Source of the DNA: Sphaerochaeta sp.
GTDB lineage: Bacteria; Spirochaetota; Spirochaetia; Sphaerochaetales; Sphaerochaetaceae
Assembly: GCA_023228445.1 (NCBI GenBank)
Contig: JALOBD010000048.1
Coordinates: forward strand, 1-14,246
Direction: 5' to 3'
Length of the DNA stretch: 14,246 nucleotides
Shown piece after piece: positions 1 to 7,118 of this stretch. The stretch's first letter is position 1, and each line of letters begins with the position of its first letter. The notes under the pieces were generated by a model. That model ran no database searches. It was not told the DNA's origin and saw only the letters and a program-made list of their open reading frames with translations. The position numbers and the translations under genes are program-made.

Positions 1-1298
1 GAACGCCACCCCTCCTCAATCGGGACGGTGAGGCGTGCCTTGAACCGATGCTCCTCCACTTCGATGGTGACGGTGGTCGTCTGGTAGCGGTAATCGCCGC
101 TGAGCACCTCCAAGAAACGCAGTACGATGAGCTGCCAGAGCGAGCGCTCCACCGCAGAGAGGCGGGAAAGGTCGACCATCTCCTCGGTGGGGAGGATGGC
201 GTGGTGATCACCGACCTTGGCATCCTGCACAAACCGCTCCTCATCGATGCGAAAGCCCTCATCTTCAAAGCGCTTGGCAAGCGGGGCGAAGGGGGTGCGG
301 GAGAGGGCGGCCAGCCGGCTCTTGAGTGTCTCGACGATGTCTGAGGTGATGTAGCGGCTGTCGGTGCGTGGATACGTGACCAGGCGATGGCGCTCATAGA
401 GGCCCTGCAGCGTGTCGAGGGTCTCCTTGGCGCTGAGGTCGAGCAGGATGTTTGCATCGCGTTGCAGCTCGGTCAGGTCGTAGGCCAACGGAGGGCCCTC
501 TCTGCGATCGGCGCGCTCAACGGCAGTGACGATCGCCTCCGATCCGGTGAGCGAGCTCTCCAGACGCTTGACCACGTCTTCGTCGCTGATGCGCACCGAA
601 TTCTCCTCTGGGTAGTAGGAAGCCCAGAAGTGGGTGAAGTCGGCGCGAAGCGTCCAGTAGAAGGCCCCGGTGAACGCTTCGATCTCATCCTCACGGTCGG
701 CCATCAGGGCGAGGGTGGGTGTTTGCACCCGTCCGGCGGAGAGCTTGGCATCGTAGACACAGGTCATCGCCCGGGTGACGTTCATCCCCACATACCAGTC
801 CGCCGCCGCCCGGCTCTGTGCCGCCTCATAGAGGTTGTCATAGAGCGCTGCATCCTTGAGCGTGGCAAAGCCCTCGGCGATGGCGGCTCTCGTCTGGCTG
901 CTGATCCACAGCCGTTCGGTGGTCCCCTGCCAGCCGGCAAGTTTCATGATCCACCGGGCGACCAGCTCCCCCTCGCGCCCGGCATCGGTTGCGATGACCA
1001 AGGCAGTGACATCACGGCGGGCGAGGAGGCTCTTGACCACCTCCAGCTGTTCGCTCGTCCCGGCGATGGGGACCTGGATCAGCTGTTCGGGCAACATCGG
1101 CAGGTCCTTGATGTCCCACCGCCTCCAGCGAGGGGTATACACATCGGGGTTGGCCAACTCCACCAAGTGCCCGAGGGCCCAGGTGACGATGTAGGCGTCC
1201 CCCTCGATGTAGCCATCCATGCGCCCTCTGCACCCCAGCGCCTGGGCAAGCTGGCGTCCCACACTCGGCTTCTCTGCCAAGACAAGCTTCTTTGCCAT
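1..1298 (-). CDS. topB: DNA topoisomerase III (type IA), N-terminal part, cut by window edge
   Basis: Type IA topoisomerase, which relaxes or decatenates DNA by passing strands through a transient single-strand break. Reading the minus strand from ATG at 1298 gives 432 codons without a stop to the window edge. The N-terminus (KKLVLAEKPSVGRQLA) is the Toprim strand; TDAGREGE at about residues 104-111 carries the Toprim acidic residues. SAGRVQTPTL lies at about 187-196. The active-site tyrosine is Y309 in VTYPRTDSRY, and GDHHAILPTE at 363-372 is the conserved His-containing motif. The Toprim and tyrosine motifs are typical of topoisomerase III rather than I. Full-length TopB is usually about 650-730 residues, so roughly the last third, including any zinc fingers, lies outside. 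The start is supported by GGAGG five bases upstream and a promoter just before it. It is transcribed divergently from the ferredoxin gene. Confidence 0.93.
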   Translation of the reverse strand, partial: MAKKLVLAEKPSVGRQLAQALGCRGRMDGYIEGDAYIVTWALGHLVELANPDVYTPRWRRWDIKDLPMLPEQLIQVPIAGTSEQLEVVKSLLARRDVTALVIATDAGREGELVARWIMKLAGWQGTTERLWISSQTRAAIAEGFATLKDAALYDNLYEAAQSRAAADWYVGMNVTRAMTCVYDAKLSAGRVQTPTLALMADREDEIEAFTGAFYWTLRADFTHFWASYYPEENSVRISDEDVVKRLESSLTGSEAIVTAVERADRREGPPLAYDLTELQRDANILLDLSAKETLDTLQGLYERHRLVTYPRTDSRYITSDIVETLKSRLAALSRTPFAPLAKRFEDEGFRIDEERFVQDAKVGDHHAILPTEEMVDLSRLSAVERSLWQLIVLRFLEVLSGDYRYQTTTVTIEVEEHRFKARLTVPIEEGWR

Positions 1299-1317
1299 TG
1301 AATCCTCCACTTCACAG

Positions 1318-1346
1318 ACTATATCGGGCCTCCCGTCCTCTGGCAA
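1318..1346 (-). promoter_or_regulatory. Sigma-70-type promoter of topB
   Basis: On the minus strand TTGCCA (1346-1341) is followed after exactly 17 bases by TATAGT (1323-1318). Both hexamers match consensus at five of six positions. The predicted transcription start, near 1311, leaves a leader of about 13 bases that contains the GGAGG ribosome-binding site of topB. Confidence 0.62.
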
Positions 1347-1396
1347 GGAGGTGAAATATCCTAGTCAAACAGCAGGATTTTGTTGTATTGCGTGCC

Positions 1397-1422
1397 ATTG
1401 TATGTCATTACAATATATATTG
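1397..1422. promoter_or_regulatory. Overlapping palindromes, candidate operator between topB and ferredoxin gene
   Basis: In the AT-rich centre of the divergent spacer, ATTGTA (1397-1402) and TACAAT (1409-1414) form an inverted repeat with a 6-base gap. It overlaps a perfect 12-base palindrome, CAATATATATTG (1411-1422). A further palindrome, GTGTACAC, lies at 1433-1440. These sit 26-70 bases upstream of the ferredoxin -35 element and 50-100 bases upstream of the topB promoter, a usual place for a regulator. No regulator family is identified, and AT-rich DNA produces short palindromes by chance. Confidence 0.35.
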
Positions 1423-1465
1423 ATAGATTCACGTGTACACCTCTTGCACTTCTCTTTTATCTTCC

Positions 1466-1494
1466 TTGACTAAGATTGCCTTGAGGTATATAGT
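1466..1494 (+). promoter_or_regulatory. Promoter of the ferredoxin gene
   Basis: TTGACT (1466-1471) is followed by a 17-base spacer and TATAGT (1489-1494), each five of six to consensus. The predicted start near 1501 gives a 26-base leader containing the AAGGAG ribosome-binding site at 1513-1518. Confidence 0.75.
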
Positions 1495-1526
1495 CGTGGT
1501 AACGATTTGTTGAAGGAGTCAACACC

Positions 1527-1694
1527 ATGGCTTATATCATCACTGATGCGTGTACGGCGTGCGGATCTTGCCTTCCTGAGTGCCCGACCGGGGCGATCTC
1601 GGAGGGGGACATTTACGTCATCGACGCTGATGCGTGCATCGATTGCGGTGCCTGCGCAGATGTTTGCCCCACTGAGGCAATCCTGGCGGGCTGA
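1527..1694 (+). CDS. 2[4Fe-4S] ferredoxin, clostridial type
   Basis: Small soluble electron carrier of 55 residues. Two cysteine motifs of the form CxxCxxCxxxC-P are visible: C9, C12, C15, C19 and C37, C40, C43, C47. Each is followed by a Pro-Thr pair, as in clostridial low-potential ferredoxins that bind two [4Fe-4S] clusters. Nothing is missing from the fold, and the length is normal for the family. The start codon has AAGGAG eight bases upstream. The gene has its own strong-looking promoter and an intrinsic terminator 17 bases after the stop, so it is probably monocistronic. Partners such as pyruvate:ferredoxin oxidoreductase or hydrogenase are not in the window, so its exact redox partner is unknown. 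Such a ferredoxin suggests, but does not prove, an anaerobic metabolism. Confidence 0.95.
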   Translation: MAYIITDACTACGSCLPECPTGAISEGDIYVIDADACIDCGACADVCPTEAILAG

Positions 1695-1710
1695 GAGACC
1701 CACATCGAAT

Positions 1711-1740
1711 GAGAGACAGCCCCCGCGCTGTCTCTTTTTT
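1711..1740 (+). terminator. Rho-independent terminator of the ferredoxin gene
   Basis: AGAGACAGC (1712-1720) and GCTGTCTCT (1727-1735) form a perfect 9-bp stem with a 6-base loop, followed by an uninterrupted T run to 1740. It ends only eight bases before the ATG of the next gene. Confidence 0.9.
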
Positions 1741-1748
1741 GTTCAGTC

Positions 1749-2396
1749 ATGAATAGTGCACCCATCATGATCGCAGGCCTCTTGCTCGGCCTCTTCTTTA
1801 CCTTCTTCGGGTACAAAGCCCACCGCCTGCTGGTCATGGCCAACAGCCTCTTGAGCGGGGGCCTGGTCGCCCTCGCCCTTGCCATCCTCATCCAGGACCG
1901 GGCGAGTGTGCTCACCCTCCTCTCACGCGGCTATACCGCCGCAGACCTCTTTGCGCTGGTGACCGCCCCCTCTGTGCCCCTCGGCCTCTTCATCAATGTG
2001 GTGAGCTTCGCCTTCGGCTCCCTTGCCCTCTTCTTCATCGCCCGAAAAACCACCACCATGGGGCGATTGTTGCTGACGATTCTTGCACCGGCGAGCGTGG
2101 CCACTGCGCTGCTCTTTGCCCTCCGCCTCTTCTTGGGCCTGCCCATCAGTGTGGTCCTCGCTGCGCTGTGCGCCTTCTTGATCCTCCTCGTCTCGCTGAT
2201 CTCGGTGGAATACTACCTAGCCGCCGAGAGTGCCATCATCGCCTCGATGGCCCTCTCGCTCCTCATCACACGCTTCTGGTACTTGGACAGCTGGATTTTC
2301 TACCTCCTTTGGGCATTGTTGGCCCTCTTGGGTATCCTCAACCAGCTCTCAATGGTGAGAGCCAAGGCAACGGTCAAGGAGCAGGGTGATGGCTGA
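1749..2396 (+). CDS. Polytopic membrane protein of unknown function
   Basis: Hypothetical integral membrane protein of 215 residues. Strongly hydrophobic stretches at about residues 5-22, 29-48, 77-97, 105-125, 131-152, 157-174 and 181-198 suggest six or seven membrane helices with a short charged C-terminal tail. The first helices contain small-residue patterns (GYKAHR, SGGL) loosely like DUF4203/TMEM198-type proteins, but I do not recognise a family with confidence. It begins eight bases after the ferredoxin terminator, and there is no clear Shine-Dalgarno before ATG 1749, so either start or promoter is uncertain. A later ATG at 1767 is no better served. Its end overlaps the start of xseA by eight bases, so the two are very likely co-transcribed and translationally coupled. 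That coupling does not by itself imply a role in DNA repair. Confidence 0.75.
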   Translation: MNSAPIMIAGLLLGLFFTFFGYKAHRLLVMANSLLSGGLVALALAILIQDRASVLTLLSRGYTAADLFALVTAPSVPLGLFINVVSFAFGSLALFFIARKTTTMGRLLLTILAPASVATALLFALRLFLGLPISVVLAALCAFLILLVSLISVEYYLAAESAIIASMALSLLITRFWYLDSWIFYLLWALLALLGILNQLSMVRAKATVKEQGDG

Positions 2397-3591
2397 GCTC
2401 TTTGAAGTGCAGCTCTCCGTCAGCGAGCTGACCAGCCTCATCAAGAAGACGCTCGAGGAGGGGTTCTACGGCCTGAAGGTAGCAGGAGAGATCTCAAACT
2501 TCCGTCCATCGTCGACCGGCCATTGGTTCTTCACCCTCAAGGACGAGGGGGCCTCGATCGGTGCGGTGATGTTCAAGGGCTCCACCTGGCGCGTCGACTT
2601 CTCCCCCAAGGAGGGTGACCGCGTCATCGTGAGCGGAAGCTTGGATGTCTACGCCGCCCGGGGCACGTACCAGATCAAGGTCGACACCATGACCTTGGCC
2701 GGCTACGGCGAGATCCTCGCCGAGCTGGAACGGCGTAAGCGCCGCTTCTTTGAGCTGGGCTACTTTGCCCAAGAGGCCAAGCTGCCCATCCCCCGCTACC
2801 CGAAGCGGGTGGGTGTGGTGACCAGCCCCACCGGGGCAGCGCTGCAGGATATCCTCACCGTCCTCGCCCGCAGGGCACCCGGCCTCGATGTGTTGGTGCT
2901 CGGCGCTGCCGTACAGGGGGAGAGTGCCGCCCACAGTGTGGCGGCTAGGATCATCCAGGCCAACTCGTTGCTCCTCTGCGATGTGCTCATCGTCGCCCGT
3001 GGCGGCGGCTCGGTAGAGGATCTCCTCCCCTTCAGCGACGAGGCGGTCGTCAAGGCGATCGCCGAATCGGCGATCCCGGTGGTCAGCGGCATCGGCCATG
3101 AGGTCGACTTCGCCCTCGCCGACTTCGCCGCCGACATGCGGGCCCCCACCCCATCGGCAGCCGCCGAGCTGGTCAGCGCCTCCTTCGTGCAGCTTGGCGA
3201 GAGCCTCTCTCTCCTCTCTGCCGCCCTGCGCCAGCGGATGGAGAGCCGCCTCACCGTAGCCGAGGCACAGCGTGCGCGCAATGACCGACGCGCGCTTGTA
3301 GTGCGATGTCAGGCGCTCTTGGACTCAAAGGAGTTCCTGCTGGCCAACGCGGCCCGTTCGTTGGTCCAGCAGGTACAGAGTCAACTATCCAGCGCAGAGA
3401 GTCGTGTGCAGGTTGCCTCCCAACGCCTTGCCGCCCTCTCCCCCCTTGCCATACTCGGACGCGGCTACGCTGTCGTCCAGCACCTTGATGGAAGAGTCAT
3501 CGCCACGAAAGCGGATGTGGAGGAGGGCCAAGCCGTCGACATCCGCTTCGTCGATGGGAAGCGGCGTGCCCGCGTAGAGGAGGATTCATGA
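2389..3591 (+). CDS. xseA: Exodeoxyribonuclease VII large subunit
   Basis: Catalytic subunit of exonuclease VII, which degrades single-stranded DNA to oligonucleotides in both directions together with XseB; it acts in mismatch repair and DNA-damage tolerance. The protein has 400 residues (E. coli about 456). The N-terminal OB-fold covers roughly residues 5-105 (GEISNF, GHWFFTLKD). The catalytic domain contains VGVVTSPTGAALQDI at 141-155, ARGGGSVEDLLPF at 203-215 and GIGHEVDFALADFAADMRAP at 234-253. A helical region follows, and the C-terminus carries the usual LSPLAILGRGYAVV signature. ATG 2389 is preferred because AAGGAG (2376-2381) lies seven bases upstream; the GTG at 2386 would be too close. 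Its stop overlaps the xseB start as ATGA. Confidence 0.97.
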   Translation: MAELFEVQLSVSELTSLIKKTLEEGFYGLKVAGEISNFRPSSTGHWFFTLKDEGASIGAVMFKGSTWRVDFSPKEGDRVIVSGSLDVYAARGTYQIKVDTMTLAGYGEILAELERRKRRFFELGYFAQEAKLPIPRYPKRVGVVTSPTGAALQDILTVLARRAPGLDVLVLGAAVQGESAAHSVAARIIQANSLLLCDVLIVARGGGSVEDLLPFSDEAVVKAIAESAIPVVSGIGHEVDFALADFAADMRAPTPSAAAELVSASFVQLGESLSLLSAALRQRMESRLTVAEAQRARNDRRALVVRCQALLDSKEFLLANAARSLVQQVQSQLSSAESRVQVASQRLAALSPLAILGRGYAVVQHLDGRVIATKADVEEGQAVDIRFVDGKRRARVEEDS

Positions 3592-3797
3592 GCTTTGAAG
3601 AAGATATCAAGAGGGTGGAGGAGATTGCCGACAAGCTCTCCTCATCCCGTACCCCGCTCGAGGAGGCCATCGCCCTCTTCGAGGAGGGGATGGCCCTGAC
3701 CAAGGCGTTGGAGAAGACCCTCACCGATGCCAAGCGCAAAGTGGAGATGGTCAGCGGCGATGACACCGATTCGGTTTTGATCACCGACTTGGAGTAA
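3588..3797 (+). CDS. xseB: Exodeoxyribonuclease VII small subunit
   Basis: Small helical subunit (69 residues; family usually 65-85) that binds in several copies to the XseA helical region to form active exonuclease VII. The N-terminal part fits the family: SFEEDIKRVEEIADKLSS, then the conserved PLEEAIALFEEGM helix at about residues 23-35, followed by a charged third helix and a variable acidic tail. The start overlaps the xseA stop by four bases (ATGA), with GGAGG four bases upstream, the classical arrangement for coupled translation that keeps the two subunits in balance. It is the last gene of the operon and is convergent with the aminopeptidase gene. Confidence 0.95.
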   Translation: MSFEEDIKRVEEIADKLSSSRTPLEEAIALFEEGMALTKALEKTLTDAKRKVEMVSGDDTDSVLITDLE

Positions 3798-3823
3798 CAA
3801 AAGGCTCGCTGACCACGTTCGTC

Positions 3824-3843
3824 CCTCCTCTCCAGAGAGGAGG
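3824..3843. terminator. Hairpin between convergent xseB and aminopeptidase genes
   Basis: CCTCCTCT (3824-3831) and AGAGGAGG (3836-3843) form a perfect 8-bp stem around CCAG in the 73-base gap between two convergent genes. It has no T tract on either side, so it could slow polymerase or protect 3' ends rather than act as a textbook intrinsic terminator. Confidence 0.4.
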
Positions 3844-3869
3844 AGAGGGGCCACGGAGCACCCGTGCCA

Positions 3870-4985
3870 TCACTGTGGCGCAGCGAGGTTGAGGCACTTG
3901 AGGCGCGGGTGGACGAACACTCCGTCCTTGCGCACCAGCGTTCCGTCGAAGTACATCTCCCCTCCCCCCCAGTCGGCACGTTGGATCTGTACCAGGTCCC
4001 AGTGCACCGAGCTGCGGTTGGTGTTGTCACACTCCTCATAGGCGTTGCCCGGGGTGAAGTGGATGGAACCGGAGATCTTCTCATCAAAGAGGGTGTTGTC
4101 CATCGGAGTGAGGATCGCCGGGTTGACACCGAGGGCGAACTCACCGATGTACCGCGCCCCCTCGTCCAGGTCGAGGATCGCGTTGATCTTCGCATCATCG
4201 TCGCTGTGGGCTTCAACGATCTTCCCGTCACGGAAGGTGAAGGTGACATCCTTGAAACAGTGGCCGTGGTAGGTGGACTCGGTGTTGTACCTGATCGTCC
4301 CATTGACTGAATCCTTGACCGGGGCGGTGTAGATCTCCCCGTCGGGGATGTTCATCTCTCCGGCGCAGGCGATCCAGCCCATCCCCTTGATTGAGAAGGA
4401 GAGGTCGGTGTGCGGGGCCACGATGCGTACCCGGTCGACCTGGTCGAGGAAGATCTTCGCTTCAGCCATCGCCGTACCCATCGCCTGGTAGTCGACCTCG
4501 GTGCAGACCCGATAGAAGAACTCCTCGAACTCGACCGTTCCCATGTTGGCCTGCATGGCCATCACCTCGGTCGGGTAGCGCAACACCACCCACTTGGTCT
4601 TCGTCAAACGGGTCTGCATGTGCACCGGAGTGTCGTAGTGGCGACTTGCCAGGTTGGCCTGCTCACCGATGGTGGCCAGTTCACGCACATTGGCCACGCC
4701 CCGGATGCCGATGAAGGCGTCCATCTGTTCCATGCGATATTGGTCGACCTCGGCCCACGCCTTCAGACTCGCCTCGCTGGAGCGCTCGACGACAGCCCGC
4801 TGGAGGCGTTGGTTCCAGAGGTTGACGATTGGGTAGGCACCCTTGTCGTAGACTGCATTGACCAGCGCCTCGACCATCGTGGTGGGCACATCGATTGCGT
4901 TGATGAGGCAGGACTCTCCCGCCTCAAGTCTCACCGAATGCTCTACCAAGAGTTTGGCGAGCCGCTCTTCTCTCACATCAGCCAT
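3870..4985 (-). CDS. Aminopeptidase of the M29 family (thermophilic aminopeptidase type)
   Basis: Cytoplasmic dinuclear metal aminopeptidase that removes N-terminal residues from peptides (AmpS/PepS/aminopeptidase T group). It has 371 residues, slightly shorter than the usual 400-415. The family metal ligands can be placed: E217 in PDGEIYTAP, E282 in YIGEFALGVN, H309 in GSIHFTPGNAY, and H328/D330 in SSVHWDLV, with Y316 as the likely catalytic tyrosine. The N-terminal lobe (RLAKLLVEHSVRLEAGE) is also typical. ATG 4985 is chosen because AGGAG (4997-4993) precedes it by seven bases. That ribosome-binding site overlaps the TAG stop of the upstream rluA-like gene, so the two are almost surely one operon. 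An in-frame upstream extension to 5165 only overlaps rluA and is not needed. Confidence 0.93.
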   Translation of the reverse strand: MADVREERLAKLLVEHSVRLEAGESCLINAIDVPTTMVEALVNAVYDKGAYPIVNLWNQRLQRAVVERSSEASLKAWAEVDQYRMEQMDAFIGIRGVANVRELATIGEQANLASRHYDTPVHMQTRLTKTKWVVLRYPTEVMAMQANMGTVEFEEFFYRVCTEVDYQAMGTAMAEAKIFLDQVDRVRIVAPHTDLSFSIKGMGWIACAGEMNIPDGEIYTAPVKDSVNGTIRYNTESTYHGHCFKDVTFTFRDGKIVEAHSDDDAKINAILDLDEGARYIGEFALGVNPAILTPMDNTLFDEKISGSIHFTPGNAYEECDNTNRSSVHWDLVQIQRADWGGGEMYFDGTLVRKDGVFVHPRLKCLNLAAPQ

Positions 4986-4995
4986 CTGTTGACTC

Positions 4996-5736
4996 CTATC
5001 TATCTGCCCACACCTCGACCCGTTCGCCGGTGAAGGGGTGGGGAAATTCCACGCCGATGGCCCGCAGGGCCAGGCCGTTTGCCGCACTGCCACCGTAGCG
5101 CGCATCGCCATCGATGGGCCAGCCGCTCCACGCCAGGTGTGAGCGTACCTGATGGCGAAATCCATTGCTGAGGTGGCAGGTGAAGCGATGGATCCCGTCG
5201 GGGGTCTCCCCCCCGTAGAAGATCCGTGTCAGGTACCAGGTGGGGCTGCTCTTCTCCAGCACGTGGCGTGGGCTGTCGGAGAGCACCGGGCGCACCTCGC
5301 CGCGATGGACGCCCCAGTGGCGAAAGAGGCTGCCCACCGCCACCTCACGACCGCCACAGTGCACCGGATCCTCGTAGGGATAGGGGGGGAAGGAGGGGTT
5401 CATCACCCGCTGCCTGGCCGAGCTCTTGGCCTGGTACTCCTTGATGAAGAGACCTGCGTGGGCGATGGAGAGGAGGCGTTGGTACGCCCCTGTGGTACGG
5501 GCGATGACCACCAAGCCGCTGGTGGGCGTGTCGAGGCGGTGGATCACCCCACCCTCCCAGCTGTTGCGCCCGCACGCAGTGAGCACCTCGGGATAGGATT
5601 CACCAACCTGACCAAGCAGGCTTGGCTCACCAGGAGGGCTCTCCTTCAAGGGAACAGTGGGCAAGCCAGCCGGTTTGTCCACTATAAGAAACGATGGGTC
5701 TTCGAAAATCACCATCGCGCTTGCTGTATCAGTCAT
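4996..5736 (-). CDS. RluA-family pseudouridine synthase
   Basis: Converts specific uridines of rRNA or tRNA to pseudouridine. It has 246 residues and no N-terminal S4 domain, like RluA or TruC rather than RluC/RluD. The catalytic motif is GGVIHRLDTPTSGLVVIAR, with the nucleophilic aspartate at D69. The N-terminal strand FLIVDKPAGLPTVP (16-29) and the C-terminal RHQVRSHLA followed by PIDGDARYGG are family signatures. The RNA target cannot be read from sequence. ATG 5736 follows GGAGGTG by a single base; the in-frame ATG at 5715 has no ribosome-binding site, and extension upstream would run into the divergent promoter. The M29 aminopeptidase gene follows after ten bases in the same operon. The gene is divergent from the CBS/HATPase gene. 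Confidence 0.93.
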   Translation of the reverse strand: MTDTASAMVIFEDPSFLIVDKPAGLPTVPLKESPPGEPSLLGQVGESYPEVLTACGRNSWEGGVIHRLDTPTSGLVVIARTTGAYQRLLSIAHAGLFIKEYQAKSSARQRVMNPSFPPYPYEDPVHCGGREVAVGSLFRHWGVHRGEVRPVLSDSPRHVLEKSSPTWYLTRIFYGGETPDGIHRFTCHLSNGFRHQVRSHLAWSGWPIDGDARYGGSAANGLALRAIGVEFPHPFTGERVEVWADR

Positions 5737-5744
5737 ACACCTCC

Positions 5745-5772
5745 AATATACCAAAGTTGCGCGCTTTATCCA
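5745..5772 (-). promoter_or_regulatory. Candidate promoter of the rluA-like/aminopeptidase operon
   Basis: On the minus strand TATATT (5750-5745) is preceded by TGG, an extended -10, and by TGGATA (5772-5767) at 16 bases, a four-of-six -35. Only eight bases separate the -10 from the ATG, so the predicted start falls at or next to the initiation codon and the GGAGGTG between them would not be transcribed. Confidence 0.45.
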
Positions 5773-5833
5773 CCCTTGTAGGAGACTTTTCACCAAATCT
5801 CCAAAAAGAGGGGAAAATCGTCGACCTTTGTTG

Positions 5834-5839
5834 TATACT
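5834..5839 (+). promoter_or_regulatory. Candidate -10 element of the CBS/HATPase operon
   Basis: TATACT, five of six to consensus, ends six bases before ATG 5846, so the expected +1 is the A of the start codon. No convincing -35 hexamer is seen at 16-18 bases (GGGAAA region). No Shine-Dalgarno lies before the ATG, which fits a leaderless transcript. Confidence 0.42.
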
Positions 5840-5845
5840 GGCGCC

Positions 5846-6778
5846 ATGCAAGAGATACCCATCAACACGGTCACCAGTGCCAACGTCGTGCTGGAGCTCA
5901 TCTATCGCCTGAAGATCAAGGATGTGATGACCACCACCTTGGTCACTGCGACCAAAGAGACATCGCTGCGCCAGATCCAAGAGATCATGCGCCGGGAGAA
6001 GATCACCGGCCTGCCGATCGTGATGGGCAAGCGCCTCATCGGCCTGGTGAGCATGGATGACATCATCCAGGCGCTGGACGAGGGGTACATCGAGGACCAG
6101 GCACAGGAGCACATGAGCCGCAACCTCATCATCCTCGAGGATGACATGCCCATCAGCTTCGCCATCAACTACTTCGACCGCTACCGCTACCACCGCTTCC
6201 CGGTCCTGAACAAGCACAAGGAGCTGGTGGGGATGATCACCAACCGCGACATCACCAACGCGCTGCTCATCGAGATCAACCGCGAGGTCGAGGAGCTGGA
6301 GAAGCGCAGCCGCCGGGTCGAAGGCGGCATCCTCAGCCAGGAGATGTACACCTACTACATCATGAAAAATGACTTTGAGAACGCCGGTCACGCCTCCACC
6401 GAGATCAAGAAACGCCTCAAGAGCGCATCGGTCGCTCCCCAGATCATCCGCCGGGCAGCGATCGCCAGCTACGAGCTGGAGATGAACATCGTCGTCCACT
6501 CCGACGGCGGCCAGCTCATCGCCGAGTACGGTGAGGACACGCTGACCATCACGGCCAAGGACAGCGGGCCGGGCATCGAGGACGTCGATGCGGCGCTGGA
6601 GGCTGGCTATTCGACGGCCAGCGAGTGGATCCGCAGCCTCGGCTTTGGCGCCGGCATGGGCCTGCCGAACGCCCGATCAGTTGCTGATACCTTTCATATC
6701 ACCAGCTCACCTGAGGGGACGACCGTCGAGGTCTCCATCACGCTGCGAGCTGTAGAGGAGCATACCGATGAGAGTTGA
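5846..6778 (+). CDS. CBS-domain pair fused to anti-sigma-type HATPase (GHKL) domain
   Basis: Putative cytoplasmic regulatory protein, 310 residues. Residues about 24-78 and 85-145 form two CBS motifs (KIKDVMTTTLVTATKETSL; LVGMITNRDITNAL), which commonly bind adenine nucleotides. A charged helix at 142-160 links to a C-terminal HATPase domain of the RsbW/SpoIIAB kind. Its N box is YELEMNIVVHS around 209-219, its G1 box DSGPGI at 239-244 and its G2 box GFGAGMGLPN at 266-275. No histidine-phosphoacceptor domain is present, so it is more like a serine kinase/anti-sigma factor than a sensor histidine kinase. ATG 5846 is chosen because the CBS fold starts soon after and upstream sequence is promoter-like; there is no Shine-Dalgarno. 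It overlaps the DRTGG gene by 11 bases, making a three-gene operon. Target and ligand are unknown. Confidence 0.88.
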   Translation: MQEIPINTVTSANVVLELIYRLKIKDVMTTTLVTATKETSLRQIQEIMRREKITGLPIVMGKRLIGLVSMDDIIQALDEGYIEDQAQEHMSRNLIILEDDMPISFAINYFDRYRYHRFPVLNKHKELVGMITNRDITNALLIEINREVEELEKRSRRVEGGILSQEMYTYYIMKNDFENAGHASTEIKKRLKSASVAPQIIRRAAIASYELEMNIVVHSDGGQLIAEYGEDTLTITAKDSGPGIEDVDAALEAGYSTASEWIRSLGFGAGMGLPNARSVADTFHITSSPEGTTVEVSITLRAVEEHTDES

Positions 6779-7118
6779 AGAGTTGGCTACGGTCAAGGAG
6801 TTTGAGGCAATCCATATCGCTGACAAGGATCGGGCCGTCAGCACCGGGTATTGTGGTGACCTGCTCAGCGATGTGATGGCAAATGCCCCCGCCCAGAGCG
6901 TGCTGATGACCATCCAGGCCCACAAGAACACCATCGCCGTCGCTTCGCTGGTGGGCATCAGCGCATTGGTGATCTGCAATGGACGCACCGTCGGCGCTGA
7001 CATGCTCGACGCTGCCCGAGAGGAGGAGATCTCCATCTTTGTCACCGACTTGAACCACTTCGAGGCGGCGGCGAAGGTCATGGCACTCTTGGAAAGAGGC
7101 GATGCAGGTACGCATTGA
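6768..7118 (+). CDS. DRTGG-domain protein
   Basis: Small protein of 116 residues that is essentially one DRTGG domain (Pfam PF07085), a fold found in phosphotransacetylase N-termini and beside CBS domains in regulatory pyrophosphatases. YCGDLLSDVMANA at about 28-40 is the family-like core, followed by alternating strands and helices (VLMTIQAHKN, ALVICNGRTV, ISIFVTDL). No catalytic residues are apparent, so a ligand-binding or scaffold role is more likely than an enzymatic one. GAGGAG lies seven bases before the ATG. It overlaps the gene before it by 11 bases and the PHP gene after it by 17 bases, indicating tight coupling. From memory, similar CBS/HATPase, DRTGG and PHP genes sit together in clostridia and Thermotogae, often near [FeFe]-hydrogenase genes; none is seen here. 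Confidence 0.85.
   Translation: MRVEELATVKEFEAIHIADKDRAVSTGYCGDLLSDVMANAPAQSVLMTIQAHKNTIAVASLVGISALVICNGRTVGADMLDAAREEEISIFVTDLNHFEAAAKVMALLERGDAGTH

Noticed and set aside
387..1301. Open reading frame of 304 codons on the plus strand
   Set aside because: It lies antisense to the topoisomerase III gene, whose catalytic motifs are intact on the minus strand. The plus-strand protein has no recognisable features.
4986..5165. N-terminal extension of the aminopeptidase gene by 60 codons
   Set aside because: It overlaps the coding end of the rluA-like gene in another frame and lacks family similarity; ATG 4985 has a good ribosome-binding site.
5729..6499. Open reading frame of 256 codons on the minus strand
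   Set aside because: Antisense shadow of the CBS/HATPase gene; the protein is biased toward D, V, L and H, with no domain.
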